DNA from: Vibrio ruber DSM 16370
GTDB taxonomy: Bacteria; Pseudomonadota; Gammaproteobacteria; Enterobacterales; Vibrionaceae
Assembly: GCF_900163965.1 (NCBI RefSeq)
Contig: NZ_FULE01000039.1
Coordinates: 62,001 to 126,000 of the forward strand
Direction of reading: 5' to 3'
Length of the DNA stretch: 64,000 nt
A model generated the notes under the pieces. That model made no database searches and had not been told where the DNA came from. It was given only the letters and a program-made list of their open reading frames with translations. Made by a program: the position numbers and the translations under genes. Positions 46,093 to 55,228 of the stretch are shown here, piece after piece; within the stretch, counting starts at the first letter, position 1, and every line of letters begins with the position of its first letter.

Positions 46093-46910
46093 AGCAGGAT
46101 CATTCGCACCTGTTACCAAAACTCATTGAAATTGCCCGTTCTGCCGGGCAGCTCATTCTGGATTATTACCAAACCAAGTCCTACGAAGCTTTCACAAAAT
46201 CAGACCAAACGCCGGTGACAAGCGCTGATTTAGCCGCCCATAAGCTGATTACTGAAAAACTTAACGCGCTGACTCCCACCATTCCGGTACTCTCGGAAGA
46301 AGATGCCGATATCAGTCTGGAAAAACGTTCCGAATGGTCTCGTTACTGGTTGGTCGATCCACTGGATGGCACACAAGAATTCATTGCACGCAGTGGGGAC
46401 TTTGCAACAATTATCGCACTGGTAGAAGACAATCAGCCTGTCATAGGGGTGGTTTATGGCCCGGTATCCGGTGTAACCTATTATGCTTGTCGTGGTAAAG
46501 GGGCTTGGAAGATCCCAGATTTATCCGACAGTTTACGGATCCATACTCACCGACATGAGTTTTCCAGTCAGTCAATTTCGATTGCCATCAGCCGCCGCCA
46601 AAATATCAACCGCATCACCAATCGTTTGAGTACAGAATGGAACTATGATTTAGTGCCGCTCGGTTCTGCTGCGTTAAAAGCTTGTCTGGTTGCTGAAGGA
46701 GCCGTTGACTGCTATTTGCGGTTGGGCCCAACCGGAGAATGGGATACTGCCGCAACGCAATGTATTGTTGAAGAAGCCGGCGGAAAGCTCCTTAGTACGA
46801 AGCTTTCACCGCTCTCTTATAATCTCAGAGAAACATTGGAAAACCCCAATTTTATCGTCATCGGAGATCCAACGCTTCCCTGGCAAGATATTCTCACCCA
46901 TAAGGGCTGA
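46089..46910 (+). CDS. cysQ: 3'(2'),5'-bisphosphate nucleotidase CysQ
   Basis: Protein of 273 residues. Inositol-monophosphatase-fold enzyme that removes the 3'-phosphate of PAP and PAPS in sulfate assimilation. Metal motifs are LSEEDAD, WLVDPLDGTQEFI (DPLDGT) and GEWDTAATQCIVEEAGG. Length is slightly above the E. coli enzyme (246), mainly at the C-terminus and in loops. Coupled to nudE by a 4-base overlap. It converges on gspN across 75 bases. Confidence 0.93.
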   Translation: MKQDHSHLLPKLIEIARSAGQLILDYYQTKSYEAFTKSDQTPVTSADLAAHKLITEKLNALTPTIPVLSEEDADISLEKRSEWSRYWLVDPLDGTQEFIARSGDFATIIALVEDNQPVIGVVYGPVSGVTYYACRGKGAWKIPDLSDSLRIHTHRHEFSSQSISIAISRRQNINRITNRLSTEWNYDLVPLGSAALKACLVAEGAVDCYLRLGPTGEWDTAATQCIVEEAGGKLLSTKLSPLSYNLRETLENPNFIVIGDPTLPWQDILTHKG

Positions 46911-46985
46911 CGCTCCCAATGCTATCTATTTCAGGGAACATTCGTCAGGGGAACGTCCGTCAAGGATACATCAGTCAGTAACGAT

Positions 46986-47756
46986 TTAATTGGGAAGTGT
47001 CAGTGTACCGTTTGACTGAAACGAGTAACGCCCCTGAGCATCTGTCGATGCGTAGGTTTGAATCCACTGGTTGAACATTTTAGGTAAACGCTCACCCGGT
47101 TTTACCCAACCTTGTACTTGATACTGATCCTGTGGTGTCAACACCATCGAATACTCACTTTGTAGTGCATCCGACAGTTGCTGGCCTTTCAGACTAACCC
47201 GGCCATCTTCACAAGCCAGACGGGCTGAGACTTTTTCTAACGGAACCGATTGAGAGAGCATCGATATTTGAGCATTGGTCCAAGTAATTTCACCTTCCCC
47301 CTGAGCACAAAACGGAGGCTGATATCGATAATTATCAATCACCAGTCGGAATGCGCCATCAGCGCTCACCGGAAGTGGTAAATGCATATTCTCGGCAACA
47401 AACCGGGCAGGTGCCGTCAGTGACAGATTGCGGACATAAACACCGGAAAAACCGACCCCAACCTCACCAGACCCGCGAAGTGCCGCCTCATGACGTTTGC
47501 CTAAAGCGACATTTGCCTCAATCTTACCCTTGAATATAGCCAGAGGGCGCAAGTTCCAAACCAGTGACCCCAGATCATAATTCATCCATTTGGCAGACTG
47601 AACTTCACCATGCCATATTGTTCCGCCAACCCCGCTCAACAAAAGCTCTCGCGGCTGGGGAATAAACTTTAAAGCCATATTTGCAGGTAAGTGCACCAGC
47701 ACACTGACCACAAACACAAAAAACAAACCAACGACATACATAATTTTTTTCTTCAC
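46986..47756 (-). CDS. gspN: Type II secretion protein GspN
   Basis: Protein of 256 residues. One N-terminal TM (MYVVGLFFVFVVSVLVHLP) and a periplasmic beta-rich domain that starts with ANMALKFIPQPRELLLSGV. This is the T2S N component, present in vibrios and not essential in all systems. The start is GTG 47756 with GAGG nine bases upstream. It is the last gene of the gspCDEFGHIJKLMN operon, five bases after gspM. No terminator is evident in the 75 bases before cysQ on the other strand. Confidence 0.9.
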   Translation of the reverse strand: MKKKIMYVVGLFFVFVVSVLVHLPANMALKFIPQPRELLLSGVGGTIWHGEVQSAKWMNYDLGSLVWNLRPLAIFKGKIEANVALGKRHEAALRGSGEVGVGFSGVYVRNLSLTAPARFVAENMHLPLPVSADGAFRLVIDNYRYQPPFCAQGEGEITWTNAQISMLSQSVPLEKVSARLACEDGRVSLKGQQLSDALQSEYSMVLTPQDQYQVQGWVKPGERLPKMFNQWIQTYASTDAQGRYSFQSNGTLTLPN

Positions 47757-47761
47757 TTTAT

Positions 47762-48253
47762 TTAACCTCGAACTAATTCCAGGCGTTTTATATCAATCAT
47801 GCCATTTTTTTCAGCTCTATCGATATCCATCATCATCACCTGAATACCATACTGCTGTCTTAAAAAAGCCAACCAGTCAATAAATTGATTAAATGAGACT
47901 GGTTCCACCCAAATTTGTAAGCCATCACCTTTGGGTTGCATTCGAATTAACCGGACACCAAACTTCCCCGTCGAACCGGCGACTGCTTGGTTCATCGGCT
48001 CATTTGAAACAGGACCATCCCCACGCTTTCTTAGCTGAGTCAGGACATCTGCTTGCTCAGTGACCCAGCTATATAAATTCTTCTCTGCGGTCAATTGATT
48101 TTGAGCCAGTACACGCTGTTCCTGTATGGGACGAACGATACCACCATACAGTAGTGCCAAGACACTTAAACTGACAGTGATCAGTAACAATCGCTGCTCT
48201 CTGGAGGACAATGTCTTCCACCAAGTATAGCCACGATTCATCCATTGATTCAT
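47762..48253 (-). CDS. gspM: Type II secretion protein GspM
   Basis: Protein of 163 residues (V. cholerae EpsM 165). A short cytoplasmic start MNQWMNRGYTWWKTLSSREQ aligns residue by residue with EpsM. One TM (LLLITVSLSVLALLYGGIV) and a periplasmic ferredoxin-like domain follow. The longer frame starts at GTG 48262 directly after the gspL stop. ATG 48253 is chosen because AGGTGA lies five bases upstream and EpsM begins there. It stabilises GspL in the inner-membrane platform. Confidence 0.93.
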   Translation of the reverse strand: MNQWMNRGYTWWKTLSSREQRLLLITVSLSVLALLYGGIVRPIQEQRVLAQNQLTAEKNLYSWVTEQADVLTQLRKRGDGPVSNEPMNQAVAGSTGKFGVRLIRMQPKGDGLQIWVEPVSFNQFIDWLAFLRQQYGIQVMMMDIDRAEKNGMIDIKRLELVRG

Positions 48254-48262
48254 ACCATTCAC

Positions 48263-49474
48263 CTACTTATTCTTTAAGATGAAAGACCCTGAGACTTGGT
48301 TATTATCTCGGTTGAGCGGCCCTTGTTGTACATCAAATTTCTGAGACAGTTTCTGGCGCGTCGCTTCAAATGCCTGAAAATCAGCACCTTTCACATCAAT
48401 ACGAATATCGCCCCGCGCCCCATCATAGTGAATACGTTGCAGTTGTATCCCTGAGATACGACCGATGGTTTCCGCCAGTGATGTAAAGAGTGACAGTGCA
48501 GAATCCTGCCCTTCACTACCGGATAACTTGTTAATTTCACTGGTAAACTGCCCTTTCAAGTAACTCACCGTCGGGATTTTGTGCCGATCCGGAAATATCG
48601 TTCTGAAAATATGTTCACTTTCTGTCCTCAAGGCTGTGGCCTCTTGGGACATCCGACGAATATCAACCGCATGATGAATCAACATCAAAGTAATCAACGC
48701 CACCAGCGCAACCAGACAACCACGCCAGATTTGCCAATATTTCATCACAGAAGAAGACTTCTTAAATGCACCGGTCAACAATGTGATCGGGCTACTTAAT
48801 GCGCCGCGGTATAGCAACAGGTCAATAGAATCAACCAGCTTCTCAGTCCAAACCTGGGAACACAGATCATTCGTTTCAGGCGCCCGGCTGTAAGAGGTAA
48901 TCTCAACTACCGGGTTTTCTTCTGTGTTTTCATTCATCCGGGTAAATATGGGAAGCCATGAATTTTCAATACAGATACCACTGAATGGCCCCTGACGAAT
49001 CATCCATTCATGATCGAATTGAACCGCCGTCGCATGCTCTTCTTCCGGCAATGCCAACACATCCGGCAAGACATTCTCTACTTGCAGCCCACAAGCTTCA
49101 AACTGCTCCAGAATACAGCTCAGCCAATCCCGCTCCACCGCAGCGGTATACACTTGATTTTCTTGTTTCGCCAATACGGAAAAGTGTAATGTATCCACAT
49201 CCTGAGCCAGTTCATCTTCAACTAAGTACGGCAGCATTTTTTCATACTGACGAGCCCCGCCGGCCGGTAAAGAAACAGTCTTCATCACCACATCGGCACC
49301 GGAAAGTAACACGATCACCGGCCGCCCCTCTGCATGAGGTACTAACTCATCTATATTGGTCCAGGAGGCTATTTCTCCTGACTTTTCAATCGTTGTCGCA
49401 TGCTCAGCACCGATCCACCAATACCCTTTGGCTTGGGGTTGCTTACTCAGCCGGACGAGCAGATATTCGCTCAC
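48263..49474 (-). CDS. gspL: Type II secretion protein GspL
   Basis: Protein of 403 residues. The cytoplasmic actin-like domain (1 to about 240, MSEYLLVRLS at the start) recruits the ATPase GspE. One TM (about 255-275, GCLVALVALITLMLIHHAVDI in pieces) and a periplasmic ferredoxin-like domain (about 320-403) follow. GTG 49474 with GGAGGA five to six bases upstream is chosen over an ATG at 49486. It matches the EpsL N-terminus. The start lies 32 bases inside the gspK 3' end, so translation is coupled to gspK. Confidence 0.93.
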   Translation of the reverse strand: MSEYLLVRLSKQPQAKGYWWIGAEHATTIEKSGEIASWTNIDELVPHAEGRPVIVLLSGADVVMKTVSLPAGGARQYEKMLPYLVEDELAQDVDTLHFSVLAKQENQVYTAAVERDWLSCILEQFEACGLQVENVLPDVLALPEEEHATAVQFDHEWMIRQGPFSGICIENSWLPIFTRMNENTEENPVVEITSYSRAPETNDLCSQVWTEKLVDSIDLLLYRGALSSPITLLTGAFKKSSSVMKYWQIWRGCLVALVALITLMLIHHAVDIRRMSQEATALRTESEHIFRTIFPDRHKIPTVSYLKGQFTSEINKLSGSEGQDSALSLFTSLAETIGRISGIQLQRIHYDGARGDIRIDVKGADFQAFEATRQKLSQKFDVQQGPLNRDNNQVSGSFILKNK

Positions 49475-50471
49475 GCTCTCCTCCATAGCGACGGCGAACG
49501 ACCGTCACAGTTTTTCTATCTTTACTAAACATCAGACTCCGAACCCTTACTCGGGCATCATCAACCATGACCTGAGCATCTAATTCAAAATACTTGCTAT
49601 CAATCCCGAGAAAAGCAGTCGCGTTTGACTTAATTGTCTCGTCAATCCCGCTCAATTCACCTTGTGCCCAAAAATCATCGAGACTCTTCCACCCGGAGTA
49701 AGGTCGATCCTCAATCAACTGTACCGCTGCGGACTGACTGAGATAAGGATAAAACATTGCCACTAAAAGGTTGGCTTGCCTGACCGCAATGGTATTGATA
49801 TTCAATCGCCATTCATTGGTCGGTAACGCACATAAACTCGGCATACTTTTTAGCATGATTTTTCCACTGACGCCCTGTACTGCCCGAATCTCTGTGGCAT
49901 CAGCCAATAAACTGTCAGGAGCAACATAAGCAGGCGACATCGACTCATAAAAACTGTCTTCTACCCCACTGACCGAATTAATCGAACGGTTAGTATCAAT
50001 AAATTCCCAAATCGAGTTCGCAGCGATTTCTGCCTGATAATTATCAATGTCTTCCGCTTCAAACAGATGCTGTAATACCTGTACCAGATAAGGCGTTCCC
50101 GTATCAGCAGGATTCCAGTTGATCCCCGCCAACGCATTGATATTCATACAAGACTGCATGTCTTGTATATTCCCTTCGACCGTGCCGTAGTCCAACGGAT
50201 ATTTTCTATCTTTAACCGCCCAAGGCTGGCTCAGATTAACGGCCTCATCATTATCTTCATAACTCTCTTTTATGGCCGATTTAGCCAGCGCTTCAACACC
50301 GAGACTATACCAATAGGCCTGTTGATATCTGAGTTGGTTGCCTGAGCGGTGATACTGGGTAAACAAACGCTCTGACATCGTGGCAGCGATGGAAACCATC
50401 ATTGCCAGTATCAGCAACACGAGAATCAGGGCAACGCCACGCTGTTTTTGCAACGATCTATTTGGATGCAT
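49443..50471 (-). CDS. gspK: Type II secretion minor pseudopilin GspK
   Basis: Protein of 342 residues, the largest pseudopilin, thought to cap the tip. The prepilin cleavage region is KQRG followed by VALILVLLIL. As usual for GspK the +5 Glu is absent (Leu here). The globular part holds the alpha domain inserted in the pseudopilin fold. Its start overlaps gspJ by 14 bases and its end overlaps gspL by 32. Confidence 0.93.
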   Translation of the reverse strand: MHPNRSLQKQRGVALILVLLILAMMVSIAATMSERLFTQYHRSGNQLRYQQAYWYSLGVEALAKSAIKESYEDNDEAVNLSQPWAVKDRKYPLDYGTVEGNIQDMQSCMNINALAGINWNPADTGTPYLVQVLQHLFEAEDIDNYQAEIAANSIWEFIDTNRSINSVSGVEDSFYESMSPAYVAPDSLLADATEIRAVQGVSGKIMLKSMPSLCALPTNEWRLNINTIAVRQANLLVAMFYPYLSQSAAVQLIEDRPYSGWKSLDDFWAQGELSGIDETIKSNATAFLGIDSKYFELDAQVMVDDARVRVRSLMFSKDRKTVTVVRRRYGGERERISARPAE

Positions 50472-51096
50472 TGGATAAACTCAGCTCACTTCCGGAAATC
50501 AGATAAATTCGTTCAATCTGCCCATAATCTTTCAGTTTTATTGTCACACTAACCGCTTCCGGCAAAACACCTTTGTCTTCCCATTGTTTCACCCACTGAT
50601 GATTGTGATATAGACGAAAGCTGATTGACTCAACCTGAGTCAACAGTGGCCGAACAATGCCATCATCTCCGGCAACCGTATCGGGATAACGCCACCAGAC
50701 TCTTTCCAGACGCTCGTCGATCAAACGGTATCCGACCTTAATGATATCCCCACGGGGGAACTGCATCTGAGGATTAATCCAGCCATGTCGTGTAAAAAGA
50801 ATACCCACACTCTCTGAAGATAATAACCCGTCCTGCATCCACAATAACTGAGCACCGGGATCTTCTCCCTGATTGCGGAACTGGCGAGCTGCCATCTGAC
50901 GAAAATCACTATCCATAATCGCCAGTGCCTTCTGGATTTCTCCCAGCCGTTGCTCACTTTCTTGACTGACCACATTACTCCGCTGCACTTGGTTCAGAAC
51001 CTGATAAGCAGCAATTGTCAGACTCGCCAAAATAGCCAGTGCAACCAACACCTCGATTAAAGTGAACCCCCGGCTACGACGCTTCATTTGCAACAT
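50458..51096 (-). CDS. gspJ: Type II secretion minor pseudopilin GspJ
   Basis: Protein of 212 residues. Type IV prepilin leader MLQMKRRSRG, then FTLIEVLVALAIL with Glu at +5, then a globular domain. Forms the tip complex with GspI and GspK. The start overlaps gspI by 23 bases. ATG 51087 (third codon later) is a possible alternative. GAGAAG lies before ATG 51096. Confidence 0.93.
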   Translation of the reverse strand: MLQMKRRSRGFTLIEVLVALAILASLTIAAYQVLNQVQRSNVVSQESEQRLGEIQKALAIMDSDFRQMAARQFRNQGEDPGAQLLWMQDGLLSSESVGILFTRHGWINPQMQFPRGDIIKVGYRLIDERLERVWWRYPDTVAGDDGIVRPLLTQVESISFRLYHNHQWVKQWEDKGVLPEAVSVTIKLKDYGQIERIYLISGSELSLSNASK

Positions 51097-51436
51097 AACT
51101 TCTCACAATCACAATCGACGGACCGGATTTACTTTGGGAAACGCTCACATCAAAGGCTTTCAGCACATCATTACTTGTTTCAACCAAAGAGACTTTCCAA
51201 TACCAAGTCGTCCCCGCCATCTCTTCCGTGCCTTCCTGATTAGATAATTTTTCCGGAGCGAGCATGATCCGCGCCATTTGATTATCAACCACCATCGCAG
51301 CAAACATCTTTTCTTCAAGCGTGTGAACTGTATTGACATGTTGGCTGACAGCTTTAATCACACTGATCGATGCCGTTGCAAATATGGCCAATGCAATCAG
51401 CACTTCCAGCAATGTCATTCCCTTAATTTGCTTCAT
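51074..51436 (-). CDS. gspI: Type II secretion minor pseudopilin GspI
   Basis: Protein of 120 residues. Leader MKQIKG, cleavage before MTLLEVLIALAIF with Glu at +5. It initiates the pseudopilus tip with GspJ and GspK. Its ATG lies inside the last codons of gspH (14-base overlap), so expression is coupled along the run gspH-I-J-K-L. Confidence 0.93.
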   Translation of the reverse strand: MKQIKGMTLLEVLIALAIFATASISVIKAVSQHVNTVHTLEEKMFAAMVVDNQMARIMLAPEKLSNQEGTEEMAGTTWYWKVSLVETSNDVLKAFDVSVSQSKSGPSIVIVRSYVANEAS

Positions 51437-52010
51437 CGTTCTGATCCGAGGGAGTCTGAATTTGCAGAATGCCGTCTTCAGAGGTTTCGACTAACCATAA
51501 TGAATCTGGTGTAGAATCCGCCCAAAACTGGATAGAAAATGGCGTAATATCGCCACTAGAGAGAATAAATACCTGTGGTGGCGGAATGGGCTTCTCATCT
51601 TCGTCTTGGTCAGGAAAATCCATCTCCTCAAACAAAGATTCCTGACTAAACAGGCGCTCCGGATTATTCCAGACGCCACCACCAGATTCAAAACGGAACA
51701 TCGTTCCCGCTTCAGCCGTCAACTCACCTTTGATGGGTGACTGAGCCTCAAGGTTCTTCCAGCCCTTATCCGATAACATCAGAAAAAGAAACTGATGCTT
51801 TTTTTCATCGACGTAAAGACCGTAAGTCCGCCCGCTGAAAATGGCATCTTCACTCAAAAGCTGTAATCGCTGATAAAGCCGCTCGGCCGTTTGTTGCACC
51901 TCATCCTGAGAGCGGTCGGGCAGCGACATCACAACGACCATACTGCCCAGTGAAATCACCACCAGAACCAGCATAATTTCCAGCAGTGTAAAACCACGGT
52001 GGTATTTCAT
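51423..52010 (-). CDS. gspH: Type II secretion minor pseudopilin GspH
   Basis: Protein of 195 residues (EpsH about 194). Leader MKYHRG, cleavage before FTLLEIMLVLVVI with Glu at +5. The globular domain carries an acidic, proline-containing loop (DFPDQDEDEKPIPPP) of the kind seen in vibrio GspH. It follows gspG after 24 bases. Confidence 0.92.
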   Translation of the reverse strand: MKYHRGFTLLEIMLVLVVISLGSMVVVMSLPDRSQDEVQQTAERLYQRLQLLSEDAIFSGRTYGLYVDEKKHQFLFLMLSDKGWKNLEAQSPIKGELTAEAGTMFRFESGGGVWNNPERLFSQESLFEEMDFPDQDEDEKPIPPPQVFILSSGDITPFSIQFWADSTPDSLWLVETSEDGILQIQTPSDQNDEAN

Positions 52011-52034
52011 GAGCAGTATTCATCCAATCCACGA

Positions 52035-52484
52035 TTACTGGAAGTCAAGCAGGTTCCAGTTACCGATATCGCTATTATTCCCTTCGCCGCCTTCCTGACC
52101 ATCAGCACCATAGCTAAAGACATCAATTTTACCCTTATCACCCGGGCTCAAATATTGATAGTCATTGCCCCATGGGTCTTGTGGTAAACGCTTGATATAG
52201 CCACCTTCACGATAATTACGTGGCTCAGGGTTCGACGGTTTGGTCACCAATGCTTCCAACCCTTGATCCGTGGTTGGATAAGCATTGTTATCTAAGCGAT
52301 ACATATCTAAGGCATTTTCCAGAGATACAATATCGGCAATCGCTTTTTTCTGATCGGCTTTCTCTTTATTTCCCAACAGGTTCGGGACAACAAAGCTCGC
52401 CAAAAGCCCAAGGATAACGATCACGACCATTACTTCTAACAGTGTAAAACCACCTTGTTTGCTTACTTGATTTTTTATTTTCAT
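52035..52484 (-). CDS. gspG: Type II secretion major pseudopilin GspG
   Basis: Protein of 149 residues. Leader MKIKNQVSKQGG, cleavage before FTLLEVMVVIVILG with Glu at +5. The C-terminal calcium-binding loop region includes SPGDKGKIDVFSYGADGQEGG and GNWNLLD. It builds the pseudopilus that pushes exoproteins through the secretin. ATG 52484 with GGAG upstream is chosen. The frame runs to GTG 52502. Confidence 0.95.
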   Translation of the reverse strand: MKIKNQVSKQGGFTLLEVMVVIVILGLLASFVVPNLLGNKEKADQKKAIADIVSLENALDMYRLDNNAYPTTDQGLEALVTKPSNPEPRNYREGGYIKRLPQDPWGNDYQYLSPGDKGKIDVFSYGADGQEGGEGNNSDIGNWNLLDFQ

Positions 52485-52528
52485 TCCTACTCCAACATTC
52501 ACGTTTCCTAACCAATAAACAGCTCAGA

Positions 52529-53752
52529 CTAGCGTGTCATTAAATTGTTCATTTCTAAAATCGGCATCAGGGTTGCCATGACAATAAATAAAACCAATCC
52601 GGCCATGAGTGCAATCAGCATCGGGGTAAACAGCCCCAGAGCGATATTAACCGTCGCTTCAAACTGTTCGTCCTGATTATCTGCGGCACTAATCAGCATT
52701 TTCTCCAGCTCCCCACTCTGCTCACCGCTGGCAATCATATGGAGCATCATCGGTGGAAAAAGCTGAGTCTGTTGCAAAGATTTACGAATACTCGCACCTT
52801 CTCTGACTGATTCTGCCGCTTCCTGTACCTTCTGTTTCATATACGTGTTTTCCACGACATCTTTGGCGACAAGCATGGCATCGAGAATGGGAATACTACT
52901 CGAAGAACATATCGCCAGTGTCCGTGCAAAACGGGAGGTATTCAACCCCCGGACGATTTTACCAAGCATCGGCACACTCATCAGCTTACGATGAAATTCA
53001 AAGCGGATATGTGGCCGCTTCAAAGCAGACTGAATAAATGCCCAGCCACCTAAAGTCACCAATAAAACCAACCAACCCCACTCCTGAACAAAATGGCTCA
53101 TATTTAACAAAAGCTGAGTCGATGCCGGCAGAGTCTGTCCCATTTGGATAAATTGCCCGACAATTTTGGGCACAACGGCAGCCAAAAGAAAGGCTACGAT
53201 CGTGATTGCAAAAACCACCAGAACAATAGGGTAAATCAACGCCTGTAATAGCTTTGAACGCATCTTCTGCCGATTTTCAGTATAACTTGCCAGCCGATTC
53301 AGAATCATGTCCAAATGCCCGGACTTCTCACCGGCAGCAATCATAGAACGAAATAATCCATCAAAAATATGCGGGTAATCAGCCATACTATCGGCTAAAG
53401 AAAACCCCTCCGTTACTTTTGACCGGACACGAGTGAGAACACTACGAATCCGTGGTTTTTCGGTCTGCTCAATCACGGCTTGCAGGCAGGCCTCCAAGGG
53501 CATGCCTGACTGAAGTAATGTCGACATTTGCCGGGTTAACAGCGCGAGATCCGTCGCCCCAATACCTCTTTTCCATGACACCGAATTGCTTTCAGTCTGG
53601 TTCTTTTTCTGGGCTTGCGTGGCATTCACCGCAATGGGTGTCAGCCCCTGCTCTTTTAAACGCTGGCGGACATGTCGAGCACTATCCCCCTCAATCACGC
53701 CTTTTTTGCGTTTTCCTTTGAGATCCAGCGCCTGATATTCAAATGCAGCCAT
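52529..53752 (-). CDS. gspF: Type II secretion inner-membrane protein GspF
   Basis: Protein of 407 residues with two T2SSF helical domains (about 70-195 and 270-395) and three TM segments. N-terminal AAFEYQALDLKGKRKKGVIEGDS is typical. The polytopic core of the inner-membrane platform. ATG 53752 shares one base with the gspE stop (TGATG), so the two are coupled. Confidence 0.95.
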   Translation of the reverse strand: MAAFEYQALDLKGKRKKGVIEGDSARHVRQRLKEQGLTPIAVNATQAQKKNQTESNSVSWKRGIGATDLALLTRQMSTLLQSGMPLEACLQAVIEQTEKPRIRSVLTRVRSKVTEGFSLADSMADYPHIFDGLFRSMIAAGEKSGHLDMILNRLASYTENRQKMRSKLLQALIYPIVLVVFAITIVAFLLAAVVPKIVGQFIQMGQTLPASTQLLLNMSHFVQEWGWLVLLVTLGGWAFIQSALKRPHIRFEFHRKLMSVPMLGKIVRGLNTSRFARTLAICSSSSIPILDAMLVAKDVVENTYMKQKVQEAAESVREGASIRKSLQQTQLFPPMMLHMIASGEQSGELEKMLISAADNQDEQFEATVNIALGLFTPMLIALMAGLVLFIVMATLMPILEMNNLMTR

Positions 53753-55224
53753 CAGATCTCCTCAGTCACTCGCAACACTTCTTCAAGTGTTGTAATTCCT
53801 GCACGAACCTTATTCAGCCCGTCCATACGAATACTTGGACAAGATTCGCGAACTTGCTGTTCAACCGCCTGTTCACCCGCTTCGGTATGGATCAGTGATT
53901 TGACTTTCTCATCAATCACTAATAACTCATGAATCCCTGTCCGTCCCCGGTAACCTTTGTAATGACATTTCTCACACCCTTTCGGTGCATAAAGCGTCAG
54001 CGGCTCATTCTCTTGAACATCGAATAACTCACGCTGTTCTTTATCGGCCTCAAATGGCTGCTTACAATCGGGGCATAGCGTACGCACTAACCGCTGAGCC
54101 AACACACCGACGAGCGATGATGACACCAGAAAAGATTCAATCCCCATATCTCTCAGACGCGTGACCGCCCCAATCGCGGTATTGGTATGCAATGTGGAAA
54201 GCACCAAGTGCCCGGTGAGAGATGCCTGCACAGCAATTTGTGCGGTTTCCAAATCCCGGATCTCTCCGACCATCACAACATCTGGATCCTGACGCAGAAT
54301 CGCTCTCAGCCCTCGGGCAAACGTCATATCGACTTTCGGATTGACCTGTGTCTGACCGATACCGTCAATATCAAATTCAATCGGGTCTTCAACCGTCAGA
54401 ATATTCTTTTCATTCCGATCCAGTTCTTGTAAACCGGCATAGAGCGTGGTTGATTTACCGGAACCGGTTGGCCCCGTGACCAATAAAATGCCGTGGGGTC
54501 GCTGAAGGAGCTCCCGGAACCGAACGAAGATACGCTCGGTCATGCCCAGACTGTAGAGATCCATCTGAGTCGCATTTTTATCCAAAATACGCATCACCAC
54601 CCGCTCACCATGAGAGGAAGGCATGGTTGAAACACGGACATCAACCGCCCGGCCACCGATTCTCAACGAAATACGGCCATCTTGCGGTACCCGTTTTTCC
54701 GCAATATCCAGTTTTGCCATGACCTTCACACGTGAGACCAGCAAAGGGGCTAATTTACGGCTGGGCGACAAAACTTCACGTAACATGCCATCGACCCGAA
54801 AACGAATCGACAACGACGTTTCAAAGGTTTCAATGTGAATATCGGAGGCTTCTTCTTTGATAGCCTCACTCAACATCGCGTTAATCAGCTTGATAATCGG
54901 CGCATCGTCATCAGAGTCCAGTAAGTCCTGATTATTTGGCAGTTCCTCAGCCAGCGCAAAAAAGTCATCGCTATCTGCACCGAGATCTTCCATCAATTGT
55001 CGAGTTTCGGACGTATCACGCTGATAGACCTTCGTCAGCCTTGCTTCGAACTCAGCTTCGGGAAGCGCCACCAGCTCAAACGACTTTTGCAACACTCGCT
55101 TGGCCTCAACCAAAGCCGCAATAGATACCGGCTCAACATAATAGAGATGAGGTGTCTCATCTTCATGCGAGGCGTCAAATACGAGCTTATACCGGTTTGC
55201 AAAACTAAAAGGTAAACGCTGCAC
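53752..55224 (-). CDS. gspE: Type II secretion ATPase GspE
   Basis: Protein of 490 residues. N-terminal GspL-binding domain, then the ATPase with Walker [10 protein letters not shown], the Asp box [10 protein letters not shown], Walker [13 protein letters not shown] and His box. Zinc-binding tetracysteine CPDC ... [12 protein letters not shown] near residue 400. It powers pseudopilus assembly. Start is GTG 55224 with AGGAG seven bases upstream, four bases after the gspD stop. Confidence 0.96.
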   Translation of the reverse strand: MQRLPFSFANRYKLVFDASHEDETPHLYYVEPVSIAALVEAKRVLQKSFELVALPEAEFEARLTKVYQRDTSETRQLMEDLGADSDDFFALAEELPNNQDLLDSDDDAPIIKLINAMLSEAIKEEASDIHIETFETSLSIRFRVDGMLREVLSPSRKLAPLLVSRVKVMAKLDIAEKRVPQDGRISLRIGGRAVDVRVSTMPSSHGERVVMRILDKNATQMDLYSLGMTERIFVRFRELLQRPHGILLVTGPTGSGKSTTLYAGLQELDRNEKNILTVEDPIEFDIDGIGQTQVNPKVDMTFARGLRAILRQDPDVVMVGEIRDLETAQIAVQASLTGHLVLSTLHTNTAIGAVTRLRDMGIESFLVSSSLVGVLAQRLVRTLCPDCKQPFEADKEQRELFDVQENEPLTLYAPKGCEKCHYKGYRGRTGIHELLVIDEKVKSLIHTEAGEQAVEQQVRESCPSIRMDGLNKVRAGITTLEEVLRVTEEI

Positions 55225-55228
55225 AACG

